A stretch of DNA of 15,302 bases from Chloroflexota bacterium (GTDB taxonomy: Bacteria; Chloroflexota; Anaerolineae; Anaerolineales; Villigracilaceae): positions 1 to 15,302 of the forward strand of contig JACPVD010000285.1 in assembly GCA_016191895.1 (NCBI GenBank), given 5' to 3'. The notes under the pieces are model-generated. The model was not told the origin of the DNA, searched no databases, and saw nothing but the letters and a program-made list of their open reading frames with translations. A program made the position numbers and the translations under genes. Shown one piece after another: positions 1 through 5,956 of this stretch; the stretch's first letter is position 1, and every line of letters begins with the position of its first letter.

Positions 1-33
1 AAGGGACACAGTGCCGCTGTGTCCCTTTTTTAT
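1..33 (+). terminator. Rho-independent terminator of an upstream gene
   Basis: A perfect 11-bp stem (1-11 with 17-27) closes a 5-base loop and runs straight into a T-rich tract (26-33), the classic intrinsic-terminator layout for + strand transcription. The gene it ends lies outside the window. The stem could also act on minus-strand transcripts if A residues continue to the left, which cannot be seen. Confidence 0.85.
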
Positions 34-45
34 TGGACATTTGCC

Positions 46-97
46 CGGAGTGCAAAGTCAGAGACTTTGCACCCAACGTCGGAGACGTTGGACTCCG
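46..97. repeat. Palindromic repeat folding as a three-way junction
   Basis: Two short perfect hairpins stand side by side: TGCAAAGTC (51-59) with GACTTTGCA (63-71), and CCAACGTC (73-80) with GACGTTGG (84-91). An outer 5-bp stem, CGGAG (46-50) with CTCCG (93-97), encloses both. The outer arms and one inner arm resemble, in reverse orientation, the hairpin at 4884-4919, so this is probably one member of a dispersed intergenic repeat family. Its right arm overlaps the likely -35 box of the next gene. Confidence 0.65.
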
Positions 98-115
98 AAT
101 TTTCAACGGTATAAT
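88..115 (+). promoter_or_regulatory. Sigma-70-type promoter for the kinase-parA unit
   Basis: A consensus -10 hexamer TATAAT lies at 110-115. A weak -35, TTGGAC (88-93), is 16 bp upstream. Transcription would be expected to start near 121-123, which coincides with the ATG at 123. The mRNA would then be leaderless or nearly so, consistent with the absence of any Shine-Dalgarno sequence there. The -35 lies inside the palindrome at 46-97. Confidence 0.6.
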
Positions 116-122
116 TCCCACC

Positions 123-974
123 ATGCTCGAACTCGTGTCTCTTCAACCGGTCGATTATCTTGCGGTGGGTCATGTGGCGGTGGATGTCACGCCGGCGGGG
201 ATGCAACTTGGCGGCACGGTGTCCTATTCCGCGTTGACGGCGCGGGTGTTGGGAATGCGCGTGGGAGTTGTGACCTCTTCAGGGAATGACGCTCCCTTAC
301 AGGCGTTGGATGGCATTCACATCGTCAACATCCCCTCGGAACATAGCACGACATTTGAAAATATAAATACCGAAAGCGGGCGCAGGCAGATATTACATCA
401 TCAGGCCGCGCCGATTTTGCTGGCTCATATTCCGCAGGTATGGCGGAGCGCGCCGATCATTCATCTTGCGCCGATCGCAAGTGAAATCGATTCGTCGCTG
501 GCGGAGAGTCTCTCCGGCTCGTTGCTGGGAATCACACCGCAGGGATGGATGCGTCGCTGGGACGAAAAAGGCCGGGTGGAGTCGAAGGCCTGGGCAAACA
601 GCGGGCAGGCCCTTCGTCAGGCGGGAGCGGTGGTAATAAGCGTGGAGGATATCCGCCGCGATTTTGAGATTGTCGAAGAGATGGCTCACCATACCCGCAT
701 CCTGTGTGTGACCGAAGGGGAGGCGGGCGCGGTCCTGTATTGGAACGGTGATCGCCGGCGATTTCGTCCACTGGCTGTAAAGGAAGTGGATGCGACCGGC
801 GCAGGCGATATTTTTGCGGCGGCATTCTTTGTCCGATTGTATTCGACACGCGACCCGTGGGAAGCGGCGCGTTTTGCCACGCAACTCGCGGCGCGGTCGG
901 TGACGAGACCCGGGCTGGATGGAATCCCGACGCAAAATGAAATCGAAGAATGTCTCATGGAGGTATTACAGTGA
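123..974 (+). CDS. PfkB-family carbohydrate/nucleoside kinase
   Basis: This 283-residue protein has the ribokinase/PfkB fold, which transfers the gamma-phosphate of ATP to a sugar or nucleoside hydroxyl in the cytoplasm. The C-terminal PfkB signature is clear: residues 223-229 read DATGAGD, with Asp229 as the expected catalytic base. The N-terminal glycine pair (Gly30-Gly31) that closes over substrate is also present. The exact substrate cannot be read from the sequence. The ATG at 123 is chosen because the consensus -10 box at 110-115 would otherwise lie inside the gene, and a longer reading frame back to 33 would translate the repeat. The middle of the protein (about residues 75-180) is unlike well-known ribokinases, so it may be a divergent subfamily. 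Its stop overlaps the parA start, implying co-translation. Confidence 0.85.
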   Translation: MLELVSLQPVDYLAVGHVAVDVTPAGMQLGGTVSYSALTARVLGMRVGVVTSSGNDAPLQALDGIHIVNIPSEHSTTFENINTESGRRQILHHQAAPILLAHIPQVWRSAPIIHLAPIASEIDSSLAESLSGSLLGITPQGWMRRWDEKGRVESKAWANSGQALRQAGAVVISVEDIRRDFEIVEEMAHHTRILCVTEGEAGAVLYWNGDRRRFRPLAVKEVDATGAGDIFAAAFFVRLYSTRDPWEAARFATQLAARSVTRPGLDGIPTQNEIEECLMEVLQ

Positions 975-1744
975 CTCGTGTTTATACACTGGTGAATCAA
1001 AAAGGCGGCGTGGGCAAAACCACCACCACCATTAATCTCGGCGCGTATCTTGCGCAATTAGGACAGCGCGTGCTGGTGGTTGACCTTGACCCGCAAGCCA
1101 ACGCCACGTCCTGCCTTGGGGTGGATAAACTTGGCGTGCAGGGCGGAACGTACGAAGCCCTGCTGGATGGAACGAATGTGGCCTCCTATGTGTTGTTGAA
1201 TGAACGGCTCAAACTGGCATTGCTTCCCTCTTCGTCTTCGCTTGCCGGCGCGGAAGTGGAATTGGTGGATGAACTTGCGCGCGAATTGCGTTTGCGCAAT
1301 GCGATCAAGCCGCTTTTGAGTCAATACGATTATGTGTTGATCGACTGCCCGCCCTCGCTCGGACTCTTGACCGTCAACGGGTTGATGGCCGCGACGAGCG
1401 GGGTGATCGTGCCGGTGCAATGCGAATATCTCGCGCTGGAGGGACTCGGCCAATTGACGCAGACCATCGAGCGCGTGCGTTCGCTTTTATTCCCGGAGTT
1501 AGTCGTGCGCGGCGTAGTGCTGACGATGTTCGATAACCGCACGAATCTCTCCACCGATGTGGTAAATGAGGTGGGTAAACATTTTCCCGATCAGGTGTTC
1601 AAGAGCGTCATTCCGCGCAGTGTGCGCCTTGCGGAAGCGCCTTCGTATGGACTGCCCATCTCCGCGTATGCGCCCACATCCGTCGGGGCGATGGCGTACG
1701 AGGCGCTGGCGAAGGAATTGTTGAAGGGCGATAAGAAGGGCTAA
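971..1744 (+). CDS. parA: ParA/Soj chromosome-partitioning ATPase
   Basis: ParA is a dimeric ATPase that binds the nucleoid non-specifically and moves ParB-bound origins apart. The 257-residue product has the deviant Walker A loop KGGVGKTT (residues 11-18, signature Lys11 and P-loop Lys16), the Walker A' aspartate Asp40 in VDLDPQAN, and the Walker B aspartate Asp125 in LIDCPP. Length and motifs match chromosomal Soj proteins without the N-terminal DNA-binding extension of plasmid ParA. The GTG at 971 is preferred over the ATG at 950 because GGAGG (959-963) sits 7 bases upstream and the Walker A then falls at the family's usual distance from the N-terminus. The start overlaps the stop of the preceding kinase (GTGA), so translation is coupled. 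parB follows about 550 bp downstream rather than directly. Confidence 0.95.
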   Translation: MTRVYTLVNQKGGVGKTTTTINLGAYLAQLGQRVLVVDLDPQANATSCLGVDKLGVQGGTYEALLDGTNVASYVLLNERLKLALLPSSSSLAGAEVELVDELARELRLRNAIKPLLSQYDYVLIDCPPSLGLLTVNGLMAATSGVIVPVQCEYLALEGLGQLTQTIERVRSLLFPELVVRGVVLTMFDNRTNLSTDVVNEVGKHFPDQVFKSVIPRSVRLAEAPSYGLPISAYAPTSVGAMAYEALAKELLKGDKKG

Positions 1745-1821
1745 ACCGCCGCAACATTCCTGTAGCGTGGAGGTAGGTCTTGCGAGAATATGGTTATGAT
1801 AAACTTTGAAACGAGGCGAAA

Positions 1822-2058
1822 ATGACCACAACAAACCTTATGGATCGAATTACAGTGAATCCAAATCAATGCGGAGGGCGTCCATGCATTCGTGGAATGA
1901 GAATCCGCATCATCGATGTTTTGGAATTGCAGGCGGCTGGTTTGGGTCCCGCTGAGATTTTGGAAGAAATGCCGGATTTGACAATGGAAGATATTCAGGC
2001 TGTGGCTCTGTATGCCATTCGCCGGCTTGATCATCGCGTGCTGGCGGTGGCGGCTTAA
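1822..2058 (+). CDS. DUF433 antitoxin-like protein
   Basis: This 78-residue protein has the DUF433 core: a GGRPCIRG loop at residues 18-25 with Arg27, then a helical stretch ending in the 'P-x-L-T-x-E-D-I' segment. DUF433 proteins are small winged-helix-like proteins, often annotated as VapB-type antitoxins and commonly found next to a DUF5615 PIN-like toxin. No such toxin follows: only a four-codon ATG frame overlaps the stop at 2057. It therefore looks like a solitary or relic antitoxin, or a free-standing regulator. CGAGG (1812-1816) serves as a ribosome-binding site 5 bases before the ATG. A TATGAT-like -10 (1795-1800) is visible, but no convincing -35. The gene interrupts the usual parA-parB adjacency. 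Confidence 0.8.
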   Translation: MTTTNLMDRITVNPNQCGGRPCIRGMRIRIIDVLELQAAGLGPAEILEEMPDLTMEDIQAVALYAIRRLDHRVLAVAA

Positions 2059-2170
2059 TGAGGTATTAGTGGAAATTACGGGATAAGAAGGGAATTGTAT
2101 AAAACATATCCTTTGTAAATAACTCAAATTGCCACCATTCGATAAGATTTTCGCGGTTTCTTGTCAGCAA

Positions 2171-2244
2171 CCCTCACCCTGCCCTCTCCCAACGGGAGAG
2201 GGGGAAATCGTCGAGGCACAAATTCGTTAAAATTGGGGTGAGGG
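2171..2244. repeat. Intergenic palindromic repeat, CCCTCACCC...GGGTGAGGG type
   Basis: Nested inverted repeats: CCCTCACCC (2171-2179) pairs with GGGTGAGGG (2236-2244), enclosing CCCTCTCCC (2182-2190) and GGGAGAGGG (2194-2202) around a 3-base loop. A related fragment lies inside the amidohydrolase gene at 3595-3630. Repeats of this type recur in intergenic DNA of many environmental bacteria (recollection, not checked). It sits about 50 bp upstream of parB. No T-tract follows the stem, so it is not a typical intrinsic terminator. Confidence 0.75.
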
Positions 2245-2292
2245 AGGTTTTTCCAATCAAGGTAGCAACTTGGGTTAAATAAGGAAACGAAC

Positions 2293-3153
2293 ATGGCACA
2301 CAAAACAGGACTCGGCAAAGGATTGGACGCGCTCATTCCGAGCGGCCCGTCTCGCGGAAAGGCATCTTCTTCGGGAGTGGGCGGCGTGCAACAGGTGGCG
2401 GTGGAGTCGATTCGACCCAATCCGCGCCAGCCGCGCATTCATTTCAAAGAGGATGAACTGGCGGAACTGGCCGCGTCGATTCGCGAGCATGGGGTGATTC
2501 AGCCGCTGATCGTCACGACAAAATCGGATGGGACGTTTATTCTTATCGCCGGCGAACGCCGCTGGCAGGCCGCGCAAAAGGCGGGCTTGCGCACCGTCCC
2601 TGTGATTACGCGGCAGGCGAATAACCAGGAATTGCTGGAGATCGCGCTCATCGAAAACGTCCAACGCGCGGACTTGAACGCAATGGAAGAAGCCGAGGCG
2701 TATCGTCAACTGGTGGAGGAGTTCCGCCTTTCGCATGAAGCGGTTGCAAGGCGCGTGGGCAAAAGCCGCGTGGCAGTGACGAATACCATGCGCCTGTTGG
2801 GTTTGGCTGAAGCGGTCAAGCAGGCATTGGTGGATGACAGAATCACCGAAGGCCATGCGCGGGCGTTGCTGGCATTATCCACGCAGAAGGCGCAGGCTTC
2901 CGCCATGCAGACGGTGATCAACCTCTCGTTGAGCGTCCGCCAGACCGAGGAGTTGGCGAGAAAACTCACGGGGCAGAAACCGGTCAAGGCGAAGAAACCA
3001 ACTCGCAGCGCGGATGTGGGCGACGTGGAAAAACGTCTACAGCGAAGCCTCGGCACCAAAGTTTTATTGAAGCACGGCAAAAATGGCGGCTCGGTCACCA
3101 TCTATTATTATTCCGGCGAAGAACTCGATGCGCTTTTGGAAAAATTGACGTAA
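2293..3153 (+). CDS. parB: ParB/Spo0J chromosome-partitioning protein
   Basis: ParB binds centromere-like parS sites, spreads as a CTP-dependent clamp and is moved by ParA. The 286-residue protein starts with the conserved GLGKGLDALIP segment (residues 6-16), which stimulates ParA ATPase. The CTP-binding domain follows, with GERRW (87-91) and ENVQR (121-125). Next come a helix-turn-helix segment (about 147-170), a lysine-rich linker (about 226-238) and a C-terminal dimerisation domain (about 243-285). The length is normal. The ATG has an AAGGA-type ribosome-binding site about 8 bases upstream. I saw no near-consensus parS (TGTTTCACGTGAAACA) in the window, but half-sites or diverged sites could be missed by eye. 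Confidence 0.96.
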   Translation: MAHKTGLGKGLDALIPSGPSRGKASSSGVGGVQQVAVESIRPNPRQPRIHFKEDELAELAASIREHGVIQPLIVTTKSDGTFILIAGERRWQAAQKAGLRTVPVITRQANNQELLEIALIENVQRADLNAMEEAEAYRQLVEEFRLSHEAVARRVGKSRVAVTNTMRLLGLAEAVKQALVDDRITEGHARALLALSTQKAQASAMQTVINLSLSVRQTEELARKLTGQKPVKAKKPTRSADVGDVEKRLQRSLGTKVLLKHGKNGGSVTIYYYSGEELDALLEKLT

Positions 3154-3159
3154 TTCGAT

Positions 3160-3217
3160 TTAACGCAAAGGCTCAAAGGCGCAAAGAAAAAATACAAACT
3201 TGGCGACTTTGCGTTAA
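3160..3217. repeat. Intergenic inverted repeat with CAAAG units
   Basis: A perfect 11-bp inverted repeat, TTAACGCAAAG (3160-3170) and CTTTGCGTTAA (3207-3217), brackets an A-rich centre. The left side carries three CAAAG units at an exact 8-base spacing (3166, 3174, 3182). It fills most of the space between parB and the amidohydrolase gene. It resembles short dispersed palindromes known from many environmental genomes (recollection). No T-tract follows the stem, so a terminator role is doubtful. Confidence 0.6.
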
Positions 3218-3245
3218 GAATTTATGCCGAAAGATAAACAAACTC

Positions 3246-4871
3246 ATGAAACTCCTTTATAACGCGAACATTTATACGCTCGACCAAAATTACCCAAAGG
3301 CTTCCGCGCTTTTGATTGCCGGCGGACGCATTATCGCTGTGGGGGAAAAGGAAAAACTCGAATCCATCGCGCATGGCAAAGTGGAAAAGCAGGATATGAA
3401 AGGCAAGACCATTTTGCCCGGCCTGACCGACGCGCACATTCACATCAAAAATTACGCGTTGTTTCTTGGCAAGATCGATTGCGAGACAAAGACAAAAGAA
3501 GAATGTCTGCGCCGCGTGGCCGAGCGCGTGAAGAACACCAAACCCGGCGAATGGATTCTCGGTCACGGCTGGAATCAAAATGACTGGAATGATTCCCCTC
3601 TCCCTGAGGGAGAGGGGTTAGGGGTGAGGGCTGGTTGGCCCTCCGCATCTGACCTCGACGCCATCGCCCCCAACAACCCCGTCTATCTCACCGCTAAATC
3701 GCTTCACGCCGCGTGGGCAAATACAGTTGCATTGAACATTGCGCGAGTCGCGAACGATACGCCCGATCCCAAAGACGGAAAAATTCAACGCGATGAAAAC
3801 AATCGCGCAACGGGCATCCTGCTTGAAACCGCAATGCAACTTGTGGAACATCATGTTCCCGACCCATCCCTTGAAACCATCGAACGCGCCATCGAAGCCG
3901 CGCAACCTATTTTATGGAAGATGGGCTTGACCGGCATTCACGATTTCGACCGCCGCGATTCCTTCATGGCGTTACAGCAATTGCATGCGCATGGAAAATT
4001 GAAATTGCGCGTGAATAAAAATATTCCCGTCGAAAGCGTGGAGCATGCCAATGAACTTGGCCTGCGCACCGGCTTCGGCGATGAATGGTTGTGGATCGGT
4101 TCCGTCAAAGCCTTTATGGATGGCGCGTTGGGTCCGAACACCGCCGCGATGTTCCAGCCATACAATGGAAGCGCTGACAATCGAGGTATTTTGAACATGG
4201 ACGGCGAAGAACTTTTCGAGCATTGCCGCCGCGCCGCCGATGTGGGGTTAAGCATGACCGTGCATGCCATCGGCGATCGCGCCAATCATGAAGTGCTCAA
4301 TGCCTATCAACAACTCCGCGCTTATGAAAAAGAAAAAGGTCTGCCGCATCTTCGCCATCGCATCGAGCATGTGCAGGTGTTGCACCCCGATGATGTGCCG
4401 CGTCTCGCGCAATTGAATGTGATCGCGTCGATGCAGCCCATCCACGCAACATCCGATATGCTCGCGGCGGATCGTTTCTGGGGCGACCGTTCCGCGCTGG
4501 CCTATGCGTGGCGGACTCAACTCGATCTTGGAACCCCGCTCGCATTTGGATCGGATGCGCCGGTCGAATCGCCCAATCCGTTTTTGGGATTGCATGCCGC
4601 AGTCACAAGACGGCGAGCGGACGGATCTCCCTCCGCCGAGGGCTGGTACCCGGAACAGAAATTGACATTGACCGAAGCCTTGTCCGCCTACACGATCGGC
4701 GCCGCCTACGCCGCCAATGCCGAGAATCGACTCGGCAAACTCGCCGAAAACTACCTCGCAGATTTGATCGTTCTGGATGAGGGCATCTTTTTCATCGACC
4801 CCAACGACCTGCTGACGATTAATGCAAGCGCAACGATGGTCAATGGCGAATGGGTATATACTTCGGGATAA
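3246..4871 (+). CDS. Amidohydrolase, YtcJ/Amidohydro_3 family
   Basis: This is a 541-residue metal-dependent hydrolase of the amidohydrolase superfamily, which cleaves amide or similar C-N bonds in a TIM barrel. Visible landmarks are the small beta-sandwich start (residues 1-56), the metal-binding HxH (His64, His66) in TDAHIH, Lys288 in the VKAFMDG segment (the usual bridging-lysine region), His340 in HAIGDRA, His374 in RIEH and the catalytic Asp437 in GSDAP. The C-terminal strands (about 495-540) rebuild the beta-sandwich. The substrate is unknown; members include putative N-substituted formamide deformylases. Residues 117-129 are encoded by a piece of intergenic palindrome (3595-3630). They lie in a surface-loop position between conserved GWNQNDW and WPSASDLDAIAP segments, so the enzyme probably tolerates them. 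There is no strong Shine-Dalgarno before the ATG. Confidence 0.9.
   Translation: MKLLYNANIYTLDQNYPKASALLIAGGRIIAVGEKEKLESIAHGKVEKQDMKGKTILPGLTDAHIHIKNYALFLGKIDCETKTKEECLRRVAERVKNTKPGEWILGHGWNQNDWNDSPLPEGEGLGVRAGWPSASDLDAIAPNNPVYLTAKSLHAAWANTVALNIARVANDTPDPKDGKIQRDENNRATGILLETAMQLVEHHVPDPSLETIERAIEAAQPILWKMGLTGIHDFDRRDSFMALQQLHAHGKLKLRVNKNIPVESVEHANELGLRTGFGDEWLWIGSVKAFMDGALGPNTAAMFQPYNGSADNRGILNMDGEELFEHCRRAADVGLSMTVHAIGDRANHEVLNAYQQLRAYEKEKGLPHLRHRIEHVQVLHPDDVPRLAQLNVIASMQPIHATSDMLAADRFWGDRSALAYAWRTQLDLGTPLAFGSDAPVESPNPFLGLHAAVTRRRADGSPSAEGWYPEQKLTLTEALSAYTIGAAYAANAENRLGKLAENYLADLIVLDEGIFFIDPNDLLTINASATMVNGEWVYTSG
3595..3630. repeat. Palindromic repeat fragment inside the amidohydrolase coding sequence
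   Basis: A perfect 10-bp stem (CCCCTCTCCC, 3595-3604, with GGGAGAGGGG, 3608-3617) around TGA is followed by GGGGTGAGGG (3621-3630), the same right-hand end as the repeat at 2171-2244. It stays in frame and is translated as SPLPEGEGLGVRA (residues 117-129). The left outer arm of the full repeat is missing, so this is a partial copy. Confidence 0.75.
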
Positions 4872-4883
4872 TAAATTAGTTTG

Positions 4884-4919
4884 GGAGTCCAAACGCTTCG
4901 CGTCCAGACTTTGGACTTC
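4884..4919. repeat. Hairpin repeat upstream of the first histidine kinase
   Basis: A 10-bp stem (4884-4893 with 4910-4919, one G-T pair) contains the smaller hairpin ACGC-TTC-GCGT (4893-4903). Read on the minus strand, its arms resemble the palindrome at 46-97. It lies in the 60-bp gap between the amidohydrolase stop and the kinase start. It has no T-tract. Confidence 0.55.
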
Positions 4920-4931
4920 GGTTCAAAACCT

Positions 4932-5954
4932 ATGACACAACCCGTCCCAAAACTCACCCCTGAAATGCTGATCCCCCGCCTGGGCGAATACATCGTCCAG
5001 AAGGGGCTCCTTACGGAAGCCGACCTGCAGAGGGCTCTTTCCTATCAGCAGGAAAAAATGGCGGCCGGCGAACATTGCCTGCTGGGCCAGGCCTTGATGG
5101 AATTGAACCTGCTCACCCGCGACGCGCTCGATCAGGTGGTGACGGAACAAATCCTGCAATTGCGATCCGCCCTGCAATCGGCCAACCGCAACCTCGAACA
5201 GCGCGTCAAAGACCGCACCTCCGAATTGAACAACGCGCTTCAACGGCTTTCCGAACTCAGCCAGATGAAGTCGAACTTTGTCTCGAACATTTCGCACGAA
5301 CTGCGCACGCCGCTCACGCACGTAAAAGGCTATCTCGAATTGCTTGTCACCGAGTCGCTGGGGAAGATTTCAGACGAACAGCGCCACGCCTTGCAGGTGA
5401 GTCAGCGCGCCACCGGGAAACTCGAGAGTATGATCGAAGACCTGATCATGTTCTCGCTTGCCTCACGCGGCGAAATGAGCATGAAACTGGAAAAAGTGGA
5501 TATCCGCCGCGCTGTCACGTTGATTGCCCGGTCGGCCATTCCCAAGGCCGAGGAACGCGGGGTGCAGGTGGTGGCCTCTGTGGCCGACGATCTTCCGAAG
5601 GTGCAGGCGGATTCGGAGAAGATCGGCTGGGTGGTGGGACACCTCCTCGATAACGGAATCAAATTCACCCCGTCGGGAGGAACCGTTGTCGTCGCTCTCA
5701 AAGAGGAGGGGAACAACCTTGTCATCATTTCGGTTACCGATACCGGCATTGGCATCCCATCCGATCGATTAAAAGAGATCTTCGAGCCTTTCCATCAACT
5801 GGATGGTTCCTCCACGCGGCATTTCGGCGGCACAGGGCTGGGGCTTTCCCTTGTGAGGCAGATCATCGAAGCGCATGGCTCGCTGTTGGACGTGCAATCG
5901 GTGGAGGGAAAAGGCTCCATCTTTAAGTTCCCGTTGCTGGCTCTGGGGGATTGA
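4932..5954 (+). CDS. Sensor histidine kinase with N-terminal MshEN-like domain
   Basis: This 340-residue soluble kinase autophosphorylates on histidine and passes phosphate to a response regulator. Residues 16-39 match the 24-residue MshEN half-motif found at the N-terminus of type II secretion and type IV pilus ATPases: Arg16-Leu17-Gly18, Gly25, Leu32, Leu36, Gln39. A degenerate second half follows at 50-73, with Leu50 for Arg and Asn59 for Gly. In MshE this domain binds cyclic di-GMP. A coiled coil (about 74-118) leads to the HisKA domain with phospho-acceptor His122 in SHELRTP. The ATPase domain has Asn241, a DTGIGIP G1 box (270-276) and a GTGLGLSLV G2 box (300-308). No membrane segment is visible. 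The ATG at 4932 is preferred over a TTG at 4881 inside the hairpin. Its stop overlaps the region of the next kinase's start, so the two are co-expressed. Cyclic di-GMP binding is an inference. Confidence 0.9.
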   Translation: MTQPVPKLTPEMLIPRLGEYIVQKGLLTEADLQRALSYQQEKMAAGEHCLLGQALMELNLLTRDALDQVVTEQILQLRSALQSANRNLEQRVKDRTSELNNALQRLSELSQMKSNFVSNISHELRTPLTHVKGYLELLVTESLGKISDEQRHALQVSQRATGKLESMIEDLIMFSLASRGEMSMKLEKVDIRRAVTLIARSAIPKAEERGVQVVASVADDLPKVQADSEKIGWVVGHLLDNGIKFTPSGGTVVVALKEEGNNLVIISVTDTGIGIPSDRLKEIFEPFHQLDGSSTRHFGGTGLGLSLVRQIIEAHGSLLDVQSVEGKGSIFKFPLLALGD

Positions 5955-5956
5955 TT

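Noticed and set aside
33..122. Upstream extension of the kinase frame
   Set aside because: It would translate the palindromic repeat and place the consensus -10 box inside the gene.
393..935. Long minus-strand open frame opposite the kinase gene
   Set aside because: It lies wholly inside the PfkB gene, has no ribosome-binding site or recognisable domain, and is rich in Arg/Pro/His as expected for an antisense shadow of a GC-rich gene.
950..970. Earlier ATG start for parA
   Set aside because: GGAGG at 959-963 lies downstream of it and is correctly spaced for the GTG at 971. The longer start would add seven residues not expected in ParA.
3160..3217. CRISPR-like or tandem repeat array
   Set aside because: Only three 5-base units in an inverted-repeat context, with no repeat-spacer structure.
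4248..4892. A 214-codon minus-strand frame opposite the amidohydrolase
   Set aside because: It is fully overlapped by conserved catalytic segments of the amidohydrolase and has no family features of its own.
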